Shown here: positions 63,931 through 64,000 of the stretch, piece after piece
Position numbering within the stretch: position 1 is the first letter of the stretch
How the letters are laid out: every line of letters starts with the position of its first letter
From: Azorinus chamasolen
Lineage: Eukaryota > Mollusca > Bivalvia > Cardiida > Solecurtidae
Assembly (NCBI GenBank): GCA_963576725.1
Contig: OY755243.1
Coordinates: 82,199,945 to 82,263,944 of the forward strand
DNA: 64,000 nucleotides
Direction of reading: 5' to 3'
Notes under the pieces: model-generated
Databases searched by the model: none
What the model was told of the DNA's origin: nothing
The model's input: only the letters and a program-made list of their open reading frames with translations
Made by a program: the position numbers and the translations under genes

Positions 63931-64000
63931 TAAGAATAAACTCTGGGTGCTACACTGTTGACTCCTGATAAGACGACAAACTACTTGTAGTGTCACGTGG

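Overview
This looks like a gene-poor, transposon-packed stretch of an invertebrate genome, most probably a bivalve (clam). It is AT-rich and I found no host gene, spliced exon series, rRNA or intact tRNA. The lineage call rests mainly on a Naiad-type Penelope-like retroelement whose frame carries several in-frame TGA codons plus a SECIS-like hairpin. From memory, Naiads with multiple selenocysteines were reported from spiders and clams (Craig, Yushenova, Rodriguez and Arkhipova, Mol Biol Evol 2021). I could not run a search to confirm species or family.

The best-preserved element is on the minus strand at 35310-39655. Its frame runs from an ATG at 39103 to a TAG at 35912 (1063 residues) with no stop except five TGA codons. 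Its order is a Cys-rich segment, a GIY-YIG endonuclease, a CxC linker and a reverse transcriptase, which is the permuted order of Naiad elements. A SECIS-like fold (35850-35914) starts at the stop codon. Damaged relatives lie at 12070-14381 (plus), 14989-17146 (minus) and 48761-49407 (minus, 3' end only). Detached tails lie at 14382-14738, 17217-17672, 33967-34325 and 39528-39655, and older diverged tails at 23505-23787, 41880-42145 and 49408-49640. Seven tails begin at the same TGGAAAAGTAG terminus and most carry a CA-rich stretch.

The rest is dominated by about 70 short hairpin MITEs. Type P has TA target duplications and pogo/Tigger-like ends (CAGTAAAACC) around a long internal palindrome. 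Types B1-B6 have TTAA boundaries and CCCTTT-like ends, as in piggyBac-type elements. B1 ends in AGGGAAAGGGTTAA and has the centre CGGCTCCTAGAGGAGCCG. B2 begins TTTACTCCATAAATA and has a similar centre. B3 begins ACCCTTCGCTTGCTG with centre AGCTCCTGCAGGAGCT. B4 begins ACCCATTCCCTCAT with centre TGCTCCTATAGGAGCA. B5 begins ACCCTTNCAACGCTGAA with a GGGCTCCTAGAGG centre. B6 has arms reading GGATCCTGATGAGACGCCG. P and B1-B5 share the centre CTCCTNNAGGAG although their ends differ.

Other elements are a decayed Tc1/mariner element with recognisable TIRs (21541-22651), SINE-like tRNA-derived units near 50.6 and 51.2 kb, and a 1.8 kb array of about 360-base units that carry octamer and X-box motifs and turn around in the middle (53130-54925). 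There is also an 18-unit minisatellite that appears to have grown from a B2 hairpin arm (45045-45559), an ancient long repeat pair (7.2-8.9 and 24.2-25.1 kb), a 307-base direct duplication (5320 and 6065), and several nested insertions. Stretches where I see nothing are marked. MITE edges given as TTAA or TA positions are exact; decayed ones are approximate.
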